Position numbers and translations under genes: made by a program | Shown: piece by piece, positions 1 through 8,106 of the stretch | How the letters are laid out: the number at the start of each line of letters is the position of its first letter | Position numbering within the stretch: position 1 is the stretch's first letter | Source of the DNA: JBAMOY01 sp037071015 | GTDB taxonomy: Bacteria > Bacillota_I > Bacilli_A > RF39 > UBA660 | Reading direction: 5' to 3' | Length of the DNA stretch: 64,000 nucleotides | Assembly (NCBI GenBank): GCA_037071015.1 | Contig: JBAMOY010000001.1 | Coordinates: 558,001-622,000, forward strand | The notes under the pieces: model-generated | Told to the model about the DNA's origin: nothing | The model's input: the letters and a program-made list of their open reading frames with translations, nothing else | The model's database searches: none

Positions 1-24
1 AAAAGAGTTTACAATAACTCTTTT
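1..24 (-). terminator. Hairpin at the end of the sigma-factor gene
   Basis: Nine-base arms (AAAAGAGTT / AACTCTTTT) flank a six-base loop. The stop codon of the sigma-70 gene lies inside the hairpin. T-rich flanks on both sides allow termination in either direction; what lies beyond the window edge is not visible. Confidence 0.7.
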
Positions 25-917
25 CTTTTAAATTTTACTTTACAATGTAATTCACTAAGTTTATAGTTTTTCTTTTGATTACAATAAAGCTCTACAAATT
101 CACCATTATCCTTATGCTTGAGTTTATTAGCAATTTTCATTAATCCTCTTTTCAACTGTTCATCAACTGCTTGATTGGAAACACCTAAAATTTTAGCAAT
201 TTCAGGCTCGCAATAACATCTTCCATCAGCAAAACCAAAATAAAGTTTTATTATAAACTGTTGCTTAACAGATAATGTCTTAATGCATGCATCAATCACA
301 TTAATTAATTCTGTATTATATATGTCATCTTCAAGCTGAAAATCTCGATTATAAACATAATCTTTTTCTAATTCCTGTCCTTCTAACTCAATTAATCTCT
401 CAAAACTTTCAATACTTTCTGGTTTTAAGTTTTTTAATTGTTTAAACTTTTCTAAACTTAAATTAAGCAAGTTAGATAATTCTGTATCAGTCAACTCACT
501 GCCCGTTCTTTCTATAAACTCATTGTATACTAAAAGCATTTCAGTTAAATTTTGTGCAACCCCTGTCGGTATACTAACAACACTATATTTTGTAATAATC
601 TTTTTTAATTTACTATTAACCGAATTATAAATATATCTTGATAAATATTTATTAGGATCGTTAAAATTCCTAATACTATCTAATAGGCATATATTACCTT
701 CTTGAATTAAATCTTCCAAAGGTATTCCAAGATGTGAATACTTTTGGGCAATTGGTATTACACGTCTTAAATTGCATTCTACTAATCTGTTATAAGCTTG
801 CATATCACCATATTCTTTTTTTATTATTAATTCTTTTTCTTTCTCGTGGGTTAAGACTGGTATATTATTAATCATATCAATATATGATTCAATATCACTA
901 AACTCTAATGTTTTCAT
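9..917 (-). CDS. RpoD-like sigma-70 family factor with diverged region 2.4
   Basis: A 302-residue sigma-70 family protein. Region 1.2 is around residues 9-40. Region 2.1-2.2 is clear (NLRRVIPIAQKY, then LEDLIQEGN at about 68-75). A sigma-3-like helical part lies at about 135-165. Region 4 has a helix-turn-helix at about 235-262 (EPEIAKILGVSNQAVDEQL). Region 2.3-2.4, which melts and reads the -10 element, is strongly degraded: the usual FSTYAxWWIRQAI block is replaced by NKYLSRYIYNSVNSKLKK. It is therefore more likely an alternative or lineage-specific factor than the housekeeping RpoD. The start is backed by AAAGGTGATATTAT directly upstream. Which promoters it recognises cannot be told from the sequence. 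Confidence 0.8.
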   Translation of the reverse strand: MKTLEFSDIESYIDMINNIPVLTHEKEKELIIKKEYGDMQAYNRLVECNLRRVIPIAQKYSHLGIPLEDLIQEGNICLLDSIRNFNDPNKYLSRYIYNSVNSKLKKIITKYSVVSIPTGVAQNLTEMLLVYNEFIERTGSELTDTELSNLLNLSLEKFKQLKNLKPESIESFERLIELEGQELEKDYVYNRDFQLEDDIYNTELINVIDACIKTLSVKQQFIIKLYFGFADGRCYCEPEIAKILGVSNQAVDEQLKRGLMKIANKLKHKDNGEFVELYCNQKKNYKLSELHCKVKFKRKELL

Positions 918-974
918 ATAATATCACCTTTTTAATAGTGGCTATTTTATCACATAACTATTCGGCAGTCAATA

Positions 975-1604
975 TTACAATAACTCTTTTTTAGTAATAA
1001 TAAATAACTTACTTTTGGTATAAAAAGCATAAAAAATGTCTTCTAAATTTAAACGTTTAGATTTAATAATTCGCATCAACCATTTATCGTCTTTTTTAAT
1101 AGCGTCTAATACATCATAATCAATAATGCCATCAATAACAACTGGCATAGGATACTCACTACAATTTTGAAAAACTGACAATTTACCATCGTTTTCTAAA
1201 ACAGCATAATCTACTTCCTCAATACTTTTAACGCTTTGTTCACGCAGTTGCATAATTAAATCATCCAAACTATAACGTAACTTGCTCATCGCACTAAAGA
1301 CAATTTTACCATTTTTAATAATTGTCGTTGGTTTACCCTCGACAAAATTTCTGATCTTTACATTTTTTAGTGAAATATAACTAAAACCTATTTGAAAAGC
1401 AACTAATACTATTATCGGAATTATCGATATTAACACAGAACTTTCAGGATCCTCAATTGTTAAAGCTGCTAATTCAGCAATCAAAATAGTAACAATTAAA
1501 TCAACGATACTAAGCTCTCCTACTTCTTTTTTACCCATTAATCGATATACAAAAATAATAAACAAATACAGTCCTGCTGTTTTTAATATACTTATTAAAT
1601 ACAT
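975..1604 (-). CDS. DUF421/YetF-family membrane protein
   Basis: A 209-residue protein with three membrane segments in the first ~75 residues followed by a soluble YetF-type domain (KPTTIIKNGKIVFSAMSKLR at about 91-110, then the DLIMQLREQ segment). This architecture is the DUF421/YetF family (YetF, YkjA, YdfR), which is common in spore formers; the biochemical role is not established. The start has an AAGGTGATATT ribosome site. The gene lies just upstream of the sigma-factor gene on the same strand, about 57 bases apart, so they may be co-transcribed. Confidence 0.8.
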   Translation of the reverse strand: MYLISILKTAGLYLFIIFVYRLMGKKEVGELSIVDLIVTILIAELAALTIEDPESSVLISIIPIIVLVAFQIGFSYISLKNVKIRNFVEGKPTTIIKNGKIVFSAMSKLRYSLDDLIMQLREQSVKSIEEVDYAVLENDGKLSVFQNCSEYPMPVVIDGIIDYDVLDAIKKDDKWLMRIIKSKRLNLEDIFYAFYTKSKLFIITKKELL

Positions 1605-1680
1605 AATATCACCTTTATTATATTTTGGTTATAATCATAATTTTTTATACAAAGAATATTTTTTATTAGGAGGTTTATTT

Positions 1681-2052
1681 ATGGACTATATAAAAAATTT
1701 TATTAAACCATTGCTCTATATTTTTATCATCATAATTGGCAGTTTACTAATTTTAACACCGCTTAACTATTATGATATTTTAAATGGTTCAATTACTACT
1801 ATCTTTAAGATAATTATCCCAATTATTGCCTTTCTTGTAGGTGGATTTATTCTTGGCAAAAACAGTAAGAAAAAAGGATGGTTAGAAGGTTTAAAATTAT
1901 CCCTAGTTAGCATCATCATTTTTATTTTAATTAATTATATTGGATATGGTGAAGCCTTCAGATTAAAATCTCTTATTTTTTATATAACATTAATTATCTC
2001 ATCTGTTTTTGGAAGTATGGTTGGTATTAATAAAAAATTGACAAAGGACTAA
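1681..2052 (+). CDS. TIGR04086/YrzE-like four-TM membrane protein
   Basis: A 123-residue protein with four hydrophobic helices (about 10-30, 40-60, 70-90 and 98-115), a GGFILGKNSKKKGWLEGL connecting loop and a Lys-rich tail. Size and the glycine-rich GGFILGK motif match the TIGR04086 family (YrzE), which in Bacillus lies next to tgt. Here tgt is about 0.8 kb away, which supports the call. Its function is unknown. It has an AGGAGG ribosome site and is transcribed together with the kinase-like gene that follows after 36 bases. Confidence 0.65.
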   Translation: MDYIKNFIKPLLYIFIIIIGSLLILTPLNYYDILNGSITTIFKIIIPIIAFLVGGFILGKNSKKKGWLEGLKLSLVSIIIFILINYIGYGEAFRLKSLIFYITLIISSVFGSMVGINKKLTKD

Positions 2053-2088
2053 AATCCCATTATAATATTAATCCGTAGGTGGTAGTAT

Positions 2089-2841
2089 ATGAAAAATATT
2101 AAATTAACAGACAAGGAAATAGCAACAATCAGAAAGAAGAACAAAATCAAAAACGCTAATGGTCAAGAAGGATTTATTTATTTTTATCATGATGGAAGTA
2201 AAATTGTAGCCTTAAAACTATTTACTACTACCAATCCTCAAACATTAGATAACAAGGCTAAAAAAATCATCTTATTACACCAAAAGCCATTAGATGACAA
2301 TATTCTTAAGCCAATTAAGACAGTATCAAATAAAGATGCCATCATCGGATATACAGAAGAGCTAGTTTTACCAAATGAAACTTTTGAAGATGTTAAACTT
2401 CGGAGTTCTAAAAAACAAAAAATAGAATATCTCCGTCAAGCCAAAGTACTAATCGAGCACTTGCACAGTCATGAAATAATTCACGGAGATGTCAACTCTT
2501 TTAATTTTATTATCGCTAACGGTGTCGTAAAAATTTGTGATTTAGATAATTCTAGTATCAATGGTTTACCTACTGATATTCAACATTATAATTTAAGTCA
2601 TTATTTAAAAAAAAGAACTACTTTAGATTACAATAGCGATATATTTTGCTTTAACTTATTAACTATTGCTGTTTTAAAAAGAATCGTTGATATATATGCG
2701 ATAAACTATATTCAAGATACTTTTCCATTATATAAAGATATTCGTCAAATATATCAGGAAATGAGCGATTTAGACAGTAATTATAGTGGCGAATATTTAA
2801 TTGATCACATTAATGAAAAAACGAAAATTAAATTTCTTTAA
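2089..2841 (+). CDS. Small protein-kinase-like protein
   Basis: A 250-residue kinase-fold protein. Recognisable landmarks are the ATP-site lysine (ALKLF, K43), the catalytic loop HGDVNSFNFII (D134, N139) and a metal-binding DLD at 151-153 in place of DFG. The N-lobe is short and the glycine loop is weak. All three catalytic positions are kept, so an active small Ser/Thr or aminoglycoside-type kinase is plausible; the substrate is unknown. A related protein with the same DVNSxN catalytic loop is encoded at 47281-48012. The gene converges on tgt, overlapping its stop codon. No membrane segment or sensor domain is present. Confidence 0.65.
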   Translation: MKNIKLTDKEIATIRKKNKIKNANGQEGFIYFYHDGSKIVALKLFTTTNPQTLDNKAKKIILLHQKPLDDNILKPIKTVSNKDAIIGYTEELVLPNETFEDVKLRSSKKQKIEYLRQAKVLIEHLHSHEIIHGDVNSFNFIIANGVVKICDLDNSSINGLPTDIQHYNLSHYLKKRTTLDYNSDIFCFNLLTIAVLKRIVDIYAINYIQDTFPLYKDIRQIYQEMSDLDSNYSGEYLIDHINEKTKIKFL

Positions 2842-2854
2842 TCTTCGTTTTTTT
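2817..2854. terminator. Bidirectional terminator between the kinase-like gene and tgt
   Basis: Arms AAAAACGAA (2817-2825) and TTCGTTTTT (2844-2852), followed by further T. Both stop codons (TAA at 2839-2841 on plus, TTA at 2838-2840 for tgt) lie in the loop, so the two convergent genes share one terminator. Confidence 0.65.
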
Positions 2855-3962
2855 GATATTTAGCTATAAAATCTTCACGATAATTTAAAATATTATTATT
2901 GCGAATACTTTCCCTTAATTCTTCTGTCAATTTTATTAAAAAGCGAATATTGTGAATAGATAATAATCTGGCCCCAAAAGTCTCATTAGCAATTATCAAA
3001 TGTCTAATATAAGCTTTCGTATAATTCTTGCAAGCATAACAATCACAATCACTCTCTAATGGTGTAAAATCTTCTTTAAATTTAGCATTTCTTAAATTAA
3101 TTTTTCCATAACGTGTAAAGGCATTACCATGACGCGCTATTCTCGTAGGTAATACACAGTCAAACATATCTACGCCTCTAATAACCCCTTCAATAATATC
3201 AATAGGGTCTCCAACCCCCATTAAATATCGTGGTTTGTCATCTGGTAAATAAGGAATAGCATAATCAATCATCTTATACATAGTATCTTTATCTTCGCCA
3301 ACACTAGTGCCACCAATCGAATAACCATCAAAATTCATTTTGACTGTCTCAATCGCACTAAAACGTCGTAAGTCTTCAAACTCACCACCTTGAACAATAC
3401 CAAATAATGATTGACGCTCATTTTTATGAACTGCCTTTCCACGTGCTGCCCATCTCAATGTTCTTTCGACACTTTTTTTCATATAATCATAAGTTACTGG
3501 ATAAGGTGGACATTCATCAAAACTCATTGCAATATCACTATCTAATTTATTTTGAACTTCAATTGATAATTCAGGAGTTAAGAAAAGTTTTGTACCGTCA
3601 ATATGACTTTTAAAATGAACTCCTTCTTCTGTTATATCTTTATTTTTATTTTTTGCTAAAGAAAAAACTTGAAAACCACCACTATCAGTTAAAATAGGTC
3701 CATCATAATTCATAAAACGATGCAAACCACCCGCTTTATCGACAATATCTGCCCCTGGTCTTAACCATAAGTGATAAGTGTTAGCTAAAATAACCCCACT
3801 ATGAGCAGCTTTTAATTCCTCTGGGGACAAAGTTTTGACTGTCGCTTGCGTACCTACTGGCATAAACATTGGCGTATCATAGGTGCCATAATTAGTATGC
3901 AATTTGCCAAGCCTAGCCTGGCAACTCTTTTCTTTAGCGATTAAATCATATTTTATCTTCAT
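2838..3962 (-). CDS. tgt: Queuine/preQ1 tRNA-guanine transglycosylase
   Basis: Exchanges guanine at the wobble position of GUN-anticodon tRNAs for preQ1. Signature elements are the substrate-binding loop TDSGGFQVFSL, the catalytic aspartate in MFDCVLPTR, the GVGDP loop and the zinc site DCDCYACKNY followed by a His (SIHN). The start chosen (3962) gives 374 residues, the usual family length. It has a GAGG ribosome site, whereas the reading frame upstream of it is Phe/Tyr-rich with no ribosome site. In Bacillus tgt lies with yajC and yrzE; a yrzE-like gene is nearby here but yajC is absent. Confidence 0.96.
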   Translation of the reverse strand: MKIKYDLIAKEKSCQARLGKLHTNYGTYDTPMFMPVGTQATVKTLSPEELKAAHSGVILANTYHLWLRPGADIVDKAGGLHRFMNYDGPILTDSGGFQVFSLAKNKNKDITEEGVHFKSHIDGTKLFLTPELSIEVQNKLDSDIAMSFDECPPYPVTYDYMKKSVERTLRWAARGKAVHKNERQSLFGIVQGGEFEDLRRFSAIETVKMNFDGYSIGGTSVGEDKDTMYKMIDYAIPYLPDDKPRYLMGVGDPIDIIEGVIRGVDMFDCVLPTRIARHGNAFTRYGKINLRNAKFKEDFTPLESDCDCYACKNYTKAYIRHLIIANETFGARLLSIHNIRFLIKLTEELRESIRNNNILNYREDFIAKYQKNED

Positions 3963-4069
3963 ATTTCTAACCTCACTTATCGTATTATATATAAAAAAGA
4001 AATATTTTTCAAGGATTTGACACCGATAAATTTTAATATTATAATACAACCATTAAATGAGGTGTAAAT

Positions 4070-4693
4070 ATGAATTATCACAATATTGATTATTCAAGAT
4101 TACTTAGCCATGACGAAATTAGTAGCTTAAGCAATACAGACTATCAAACCATCATAAACTACTGTCAATATTGTCATAACAAATATCTGACACGTTGGGT
4201 AAACAATCACACTAAAACCAAAAAAGCTGACGGACACTATTATTATTCTCCACTTCTAAGTTCTGCTCCAGGTGGTCCCTTAAACGGAAATACAATGATT
4301 GATGCTAATTATTTTAAAAATTCACATAATATTATGTTGGAAAATATTGATAATAAATATCGCGAATTAATTTTAACCAATTATATATTTAGTAAAAACG
4401 AACTATTTATTAAAATGCTAAACCAAGCGTTAAATAATACCAATTTTACCAATATAAGTCAGCTTTTTGAAAAAACTCAAAAATTAGTTTATTTATATCA
4501 CAACGATTATCAAAAATTTCTATTTATGAAAACAGCTTTTAAGTTAGACTATCATTTAATTACTATATTGAATTTTCTTTATGAATATTATCAAGTAACA
4601 GATCCTGTTATAATTATTAATAAAATAACAGAAGTCTATGTTAAACAACCACAATTATTTGATAGCGATAAAATTTACAATAAAAAAAAATAG
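4070..4693 (+). CDS. Hypothetical protein, 207 residues
   Basis: Not recognised. The protein is soluble, rich in Asn, Tyr and Lys, and mainly alpha-helical in appearance after residue 80. A Gly/Pro-rich segment (SSAPGGPLNGNTMIDANYF, about 64-82) stands out as a possible conserved loop. A CxxC pair (CQYC, about 32-35) sits near the N terminus with His neighbours but no second pair is seen, so a zinc site is uncertain. It has a strong ribosome site (GAGGTGTAAAT) and is transcribed divergently from tgt with about 107 bases between them. A terminator follows directly. Confidence 0.6.
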   Translation: MNYHNIDYSRLLSHDEISSLSNTDYQTIINYCQYCHNKYLTRWVNNHTKTKKADGHYYYSPLLSSAPGGPLNGNTMIDANYFKNSHNIMLENIDNKYRELILTNYIFSKNELFIKMLNQALNNTNFTNISQLFEKTQKLVYLYHNDYQKFLFMKTAFKLDYHLITILNFLYEYYQVTDPVIIINKITEVYVKQPQLFDSDKIYNKKK

Positions 4694-4717
4694 GTGTTAT
4701 ATACCTATTATTTTTTT
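4689..4717. terminator. Bidirectional terminator between two convergent genes
   Basis: AATAGGT (4689-4695) pairs with ACCTATT (4703-4709), with T runs on both strands. The stop codon of the minus-strand Gre gene lies inside the hairpin. Confidence 0.75.
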
Positions 4718-5238
4718 AATTCTTGAACTGGTTCTACAACTTTTTCAACGATATTAGTAATTACACCAAAGGAATCTTTTCCATTAAATAATTTATATGT
4801 AAAACTTTCACCTACAGTTTTACCATAAACAGCTGCGCCAATCGGGCTCTCTAAGGAAATTAATCCCATGTTAGGATCGCCAAATTTTTCAACTAAAGTT
4901 AATGTCATTTCATTCGAATTGTTAATTCTAAATGAAAAAGTCGTTCCTATTCCAATCACATCATTATTAACTTGTGTAACCATAGCAAAAGAAGATAAAA
5001 TACCTTCAATTTCAGAAATGCGTTTACTAATTCGACTCAATTCCATAAGTAATGATGAATCAATTGAATCACTTATAGAATCCGGATTCGTATAAGTGCC
5101 ACTAAACACTCCAGCATTTCGACTTCCGATTTCACTTTGTTGTGATGTCAAAGAAGTTAATCTCTGTCTTAATTCCTCCAACTCTTTTTTATGTTCTTCA
5201 ACTTGTTTTGGTAATAACATTACCGGCTTGTTAATCAT
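4708..5238 (-). CDS. GreA/GreB-type transcription factor lacking the acidic tip
   Basis: A 176-residue two-domain Gre protein. The N-terminal coiled coil covers about residues 8-85. The C-terminal FKBP-like domain is well conserved (LISLESPIGAAVYGKTVGESF). Canonical GreA carries a tip motif of the GDLSENxEY type, whose Asp and Glu hold the catalytic Mg2+ in the RNA polymerase secondary channel. Here the tip region (about 36-60) reads IGSRNAGVFSGTYTNPDSI, with no Asp/Glu pair in the conserved place. The protein probably still enters the secondary channel, but transcript cleavage activity is doubtful. It could act as a Gfh1- or Rnk-like modulator. Whether another, canonical GreA exists is not visible here. 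Confidence 0.8.
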   Translation of the reverse strand: MINKPVMLLPKQVEEHKKELEELRQRLTSLTSQQSEIGSRNAGVFSGTYTNPDSISDSIDSSLLMELSRISKRISEIEGILSSFAMVTQVNNDVIGIGTTFSFRINNSNEMTLTLVEKFGDPNMGLISLESPIGAAVYGKTVGESFTYKLFNGKDSFGVITNIVEKVVEPVQELKK

Positions 5239-5276
5239 CTTTTAATCTTCTCCCTCTTTTTAAAAGTAACGTTATT

Positions 5277-6638
5277 TTAACCTATTATTTCAATTTTGTC
5301 AATATTAATTATATGATGATAAATTTTTTCAAAATGCATTGCATGTGAAGCCTTAATAAGAACAATTTTATTGGTTAAAAATAAACCATCTAACTTCTCA
5401 TATAATAAAGCAAAATCAGCGAAATATTGGCTGTCCTTAACTTTTTTTTGAATTTTAGCCATTTGCTTCCCCATCAAAAATACTTGACGATTGGACATTT
5501 TATTTAATCTTCTAACTAACTTTTTTAAAATTTTCCGTTGATGTTTTCCCAGTTCTAAAATATCACCTAATATTAAGATCTTGGTCTCATCAACATTTTC
5601 TAAAATCGATAAAATATTGTCGAGAGATTCATAACTAGCATTATAACAATCATTAATAATTTTGCATTTATTAGTAATTACCAAATTAGTTCGATCAGCA
5701 ACTGATCTATAATTAGCAATCGTTTCAATAATATTATCTTTATGAATTCCCATTACCAATGCTACCTGCATCGCTAATAAAACATCATAAATAATATATT
5801 TGCCCGGAATATTAATCGTCAACATATATTTTTCTTGTCCGCTTTGTACCATACATTTAGTTTTATTTAAATAATATTTAACATTCAACAGTTGTAAATC
5901 ATCATTTCTATTACTACCACAGCGCATTATCTGATTCTGACTACTTTTAACCTTTTTTAACAAATTATCATCACTATTAATAACTAAAAAACCATTATTC
6001 ATTCCGTTCAATATTTCTAGTTTGGCTTTTAAAATATTCTTTTTTGATCCTAAATTACCAATATGCGCCGTTCCTATATTTGTAATAACACCAATATTAG
6101 GATGACATATTTTTGTCAAATAATCGATTTCTTTAAAATGATTCATTCCCATTTCTAATACAATAACATCTTCATCGTCATAATTCAAAATCGTTAAAGG
6201 TAATCCTATATGATTGTTTAGATTACCTTCGTTTTTTAAAACTTTATATTTTGTATTGAGTAAAGATGCAATTAAATCTTTAGTTGTTGTTTTACCATTA
6301 CTACCAGTAATAGCAATAATCGGTACATGAATCCGCTCTAATAAGGCCTTTGCTAATAAACCTAGACTTTTAATAGTATTATTAACTTTTATAATCATCG
6401 TATTACAGCCAGATGCAATATCGATATTATCACTAACAATAATCAAACTAGCTCCCAATGCTATGGCCTCATCAATGTAATCATGACCATCACATCTATC
6501 GCCTTTAATAGCAATAAAAACATCATTTTTCTGTATTTTACGACTATCAATTTTAAATTTAGCTATAACCAGATCCTGAATATTAGTTATTTTCACAATC
6601 TCTCTTTGTAAAATATCTATTATACTTAAAGTATTCAT
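5277..6638 (-). CDS. murF: UDP-MurNAc-tripeptide--D-Ala-D-Ala ligase
   Basis: Adds the D-Ala-D-Ala dipeptide in the last cytoplasmic step of peptidoglycan precursor assembly. The N-terminal UDP-binding domain contains FKIDSRKIQKNDVFIAIKG. The central ATPase has the P-loop ITGSNGKTTTKD and the GNLNNHIGLPLT substrate loop typical of MurF. The C-terminal domain has NDCYNASYESL. The start at 6638 is preferred: it has GGAAAGGAAAACG upstream and overlaps the stop of the preceding gene as ATGA, while an upstream ATG at 6656 has no ribosome site. The gene is thus translationally coupled to the glutamine amidotransferase. Confidence 0.95.
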   Translation of the reverse strand: MNTLSIIDILQREIVKITNIQDLVIAKFKIDSRKIQKNDVFIAIKGDRCDGHDYIDEAIALGASLIIVSDNIDIASGCNTMIIKVNNTIKSLGLLAKALLERIHVPIIAITGSNGKTTTKDLIASLLNTKYKVLKNEGNLNNHIGLPLTILNYDDEDVIVLEMGMNHFKEIDYLTKICHPNIGVITNIGTAHIGNLGSKKNILKAKLEILNGMNNGFLVINSDDNLLKKVKSSQNQIMRCGSNRNDDLQLLNVKYYLNKTKCMVQSGQEKYMLTINIPGKYIIYDVLLAMQVALVMGIHKDNIIETIANYRSVADRTNLVITNKCKIINDCYNASYESLDNILSILENVDETKILILGDILELGKHQRKILKKLVRRLNKMSNRQVFLMGKQMAKIQKKVKDSQYFADFALLYEKLDGLFLTNKIVLIKASHAMHFEKIYHHIINIDKIEIIG

Positions 6639-7252
6639 CGTTTTCCTTTCCGACATTCATCAATAAATGTCTTAAATATTTTTTTACTTACTATATCGTA
6701 TTCAAAAGTCGTTTCAGGATGCCATTGTAATCCGACAAAAAAACGCTTATTTTTATCCTCAATGGCTTCGATATAACCATCATCTGAAATTCCAGAAATA
6801 TTTAATTTTGTATTTTTAATATAACTATAATGACGACTATTAACTAAAATATAGCGTTGCCTGACAATGTCATAAAGCTTAGAAGCTTCATCAAGTGTTA
6901 CCGAGTGCACAAAGCGATTAATCTTATCCATATGTCTATTATCTATTAAATCTAGCATTTGACCATCAAAGGCTAAAGCTAACATCTGCATCCCAAGGCA
7001 GATTCCTAAAAGCGGTATATCGTTAATATAGCAATAATTAATAATCTTTAAGTCCATTAAACTGATATCATTACCACCTTGCAATATAATTCCATCACAC
7101 AATCTTAAAATACTATCCTGACTATCAACTAACCCTATAACCTCACCACCACTTTGTTTAACTGCTTTAATGACATTTTCATAAATTACCATAGCATTAT
7201 TAACTTCACTTATCTTTTCAAAACGACAAACAACTCCAATAATAGGACGCAT
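6635..7252 (-). CDS. Class I glutamine amidotransferase-like gamma-glutamyl hydrolase (peptidase C26)
   Basis: A 205-residue PuuD-type enzyme that hydrolyses gamma-glutamyl amide bonds. The nucleophile elbow is LLGICLGMQ, the His-Glu partners are in LQWHPETT, and GGNDI and HSV(T) elements are present. No synthetase domain is attached. The start at 7252 has AAAGGATG; an in-frame ATG further upstream would overlap yneF and lacks a ribosome site. Its coupling to murF by a four-base overlap suggests a role with gamma-D-glutamyl stem peptides, but this is inference. A paralogue at 49182 is likewise coupled to a cell-wall-type gene. Confidence 0.85.
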   Translation of the reverse strand: MRPIIGVVCRFEKISEVNNAMVIYENVIKAVKQSGGEVIGLVDSQDSILRLCDGIILQGGNDISLMDLKIINYCYINDIPLLGICLGMQMLALAFDGQMLDLIDNRHMDKINRFVHSVTLDEASKLYDIVRQRYILVNSRHYSYIKNTKLNISGISDDGYIEAIEDKNKRFFVGLQWHPETTFEYDIVSKKIFKTFIDECRKGKR

Positions 7253-7283
7253 TTCATCATCCTTTCTAACAAAAAAACAATTG

Positions 7284-7514
7284 CTAGTCCATATTTTTAG
7301 CAATTGCTTTCATCATTTGATTAACTTGTTTTTGACTTGGTTTTCTTCCCATTTGCATCATCATCGCCCGAATCATTTGTTCATTGATTGGTGGATTCTT
7401 TTTCATATATTTTTTCATATAATTTCGCGCTATAAAGAAACCGATTACTGCACCAGCAATTAAACCACCAAGTATTTTTAATAAATCTAAGAAAAATGCT
7501 CCCCAGTCCATCAT
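7284..7514 (-). CDS. yneF: UPF0154/YneF-family membrane protein
   Basis: A 76-residue protein with one N-terminal membrane helix (about 12-28), a basic stretch (MKKYMKKNP) and the family hallmark MGRKPSQKQVNQMMKAI. Length and motif match YneF exactly; the function is unknown. In Bacillus yneF lies directly beside yneE (sirA), and the same pairing is seen here with the gene at 7572. Confidence 0.9.
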   Translation of the reverse strand: MMDWGAFFLDLLKILGGLIAGAVIGFFIARNYMKKYMKKNPPINEQMIRAMMMQMGRKPSQKQVNQMMKAIAKNMD

Positions 7515-7571
7515 ATCATTCCCTTTCTTTAATCATTTTACTAAAAAACCTTCAAAATGACAAGTCTATAT

Positions 7572-8006
7572 TTAATTATATTCATTTTGCTGGTGATTAT
7601 TTATATATTGATTGTCTAACCAAAAATAATCTTGATTTTGAAAATCACAGACAAATATTTTTTTACTATAATAATTAAAAACTTTGAATAATTTAGAAAA
7701 ATTACGATTAGTAAGCATAATAATACACGGATGTCTTATTTCAATCAATGTTTTTTCATCAGTCTTCCTACTTAAATATATATGTTTATTTTTGTTGTTA
7801 CGAATAAATATTTTATTATCAAAATAAGAGTTTAAAAAAGAAATATTAATAGGTACACATAATTGATTAAATAGTGATATATTATTTGCTTTTTGATGAG
7901 CTTCATTATTGTAAAGACTCTCTAGCGTTCTAAATAATAAACGTTCTTTATGAAAATACACATTAAAATACCGATCACTTATATCAAACAAAAAATATTT
8001 ACGCAT
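7572..8006 (-). CDS. sirA: SirA-like sporulation inhibitor of replication
   Basis: A 144-residue protein that I align by memory with Bacillus SirA (YneE), the Spo0A-induced protein that binds DnaA domain I and blocks new replication rounds during sporulation. Shared points are the N-terminal Tyr/aromatic strand followed by YFHKE (YFGRE in Bacillus), the total length, and the C-terminal pattern KLFKVFNYYSKKIFVCDF then YFWLDN (compare the Bacillus motif with MDF and YGWLNP). Its position next to yneF is the same as in Bacillus. The sequence is divergent, so the call rests on pattern plus synteny. A Spo0A-type TGTCGAA box is found upstream (8050-8056). Confidence 0.65.
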   Translation of the reverse strand: MRKYFLFDISDRYFNVYFHKERLLFRTLESLYNNEAHQKANNISLFNQLCVPINISFLNSYFDNKIFIRNNKNKHIYLSRKTDEKTLIEIRHPCIIMLTNRNFSKLFKVFNYYSKKIFVCDFQNQDYFWLDNQYINNHQQNEYN

Positions 8007-8017
8007 TTTATATCACC

Positions 8018-8056
8018 AAAATTAGTATACCAATTTTTACTAATTTTTATGTCGAA
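8018..8056 (-). promoter_or_regulatory. sirA control region: inverted repeat and Spo0A-type box
   Basis: Perfect 10-base arms AAAATTAGTA (8018-8027) and TACTAATTTT (8038-8047) straddle an extended -10 element (TGGTATACT on the minus strand, TATACT at 8024-8029). TGTCGAA, the core of the Spo0A box, lies at 8050-8056 on the plus strand. A seven-base match is expected several times by chance in a window this size; the location in front of a SirA-like gene gives it weight. Confidence 0.5.
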
Positions 8057-8066
8057 GATAATGATA

Positions 8067-8106
8067 AAAAGAACAATTATTCCTCAACAATAATTGTTCT
8101 TTTCTT
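8067..8106 (-). terminator. Strong terminator overlapping the pseudopilin stop codon
   Basis: Fifteen-base perfect arms (8067-8081 and 8089-8103) with a seven-base loop. T-rich on both sides. The TAA stop of the pseudopilin gene (8077-8079) lies in the left arm. Confidence 0.85.

Noticed and set aside
3407..3613. Plus-strand frame inside tgt, and similar frames inside uvrA, ileS, tadA and others
   Set aside because: They lie opposite well-conserved genes, have no ribosome sites and show no family features.
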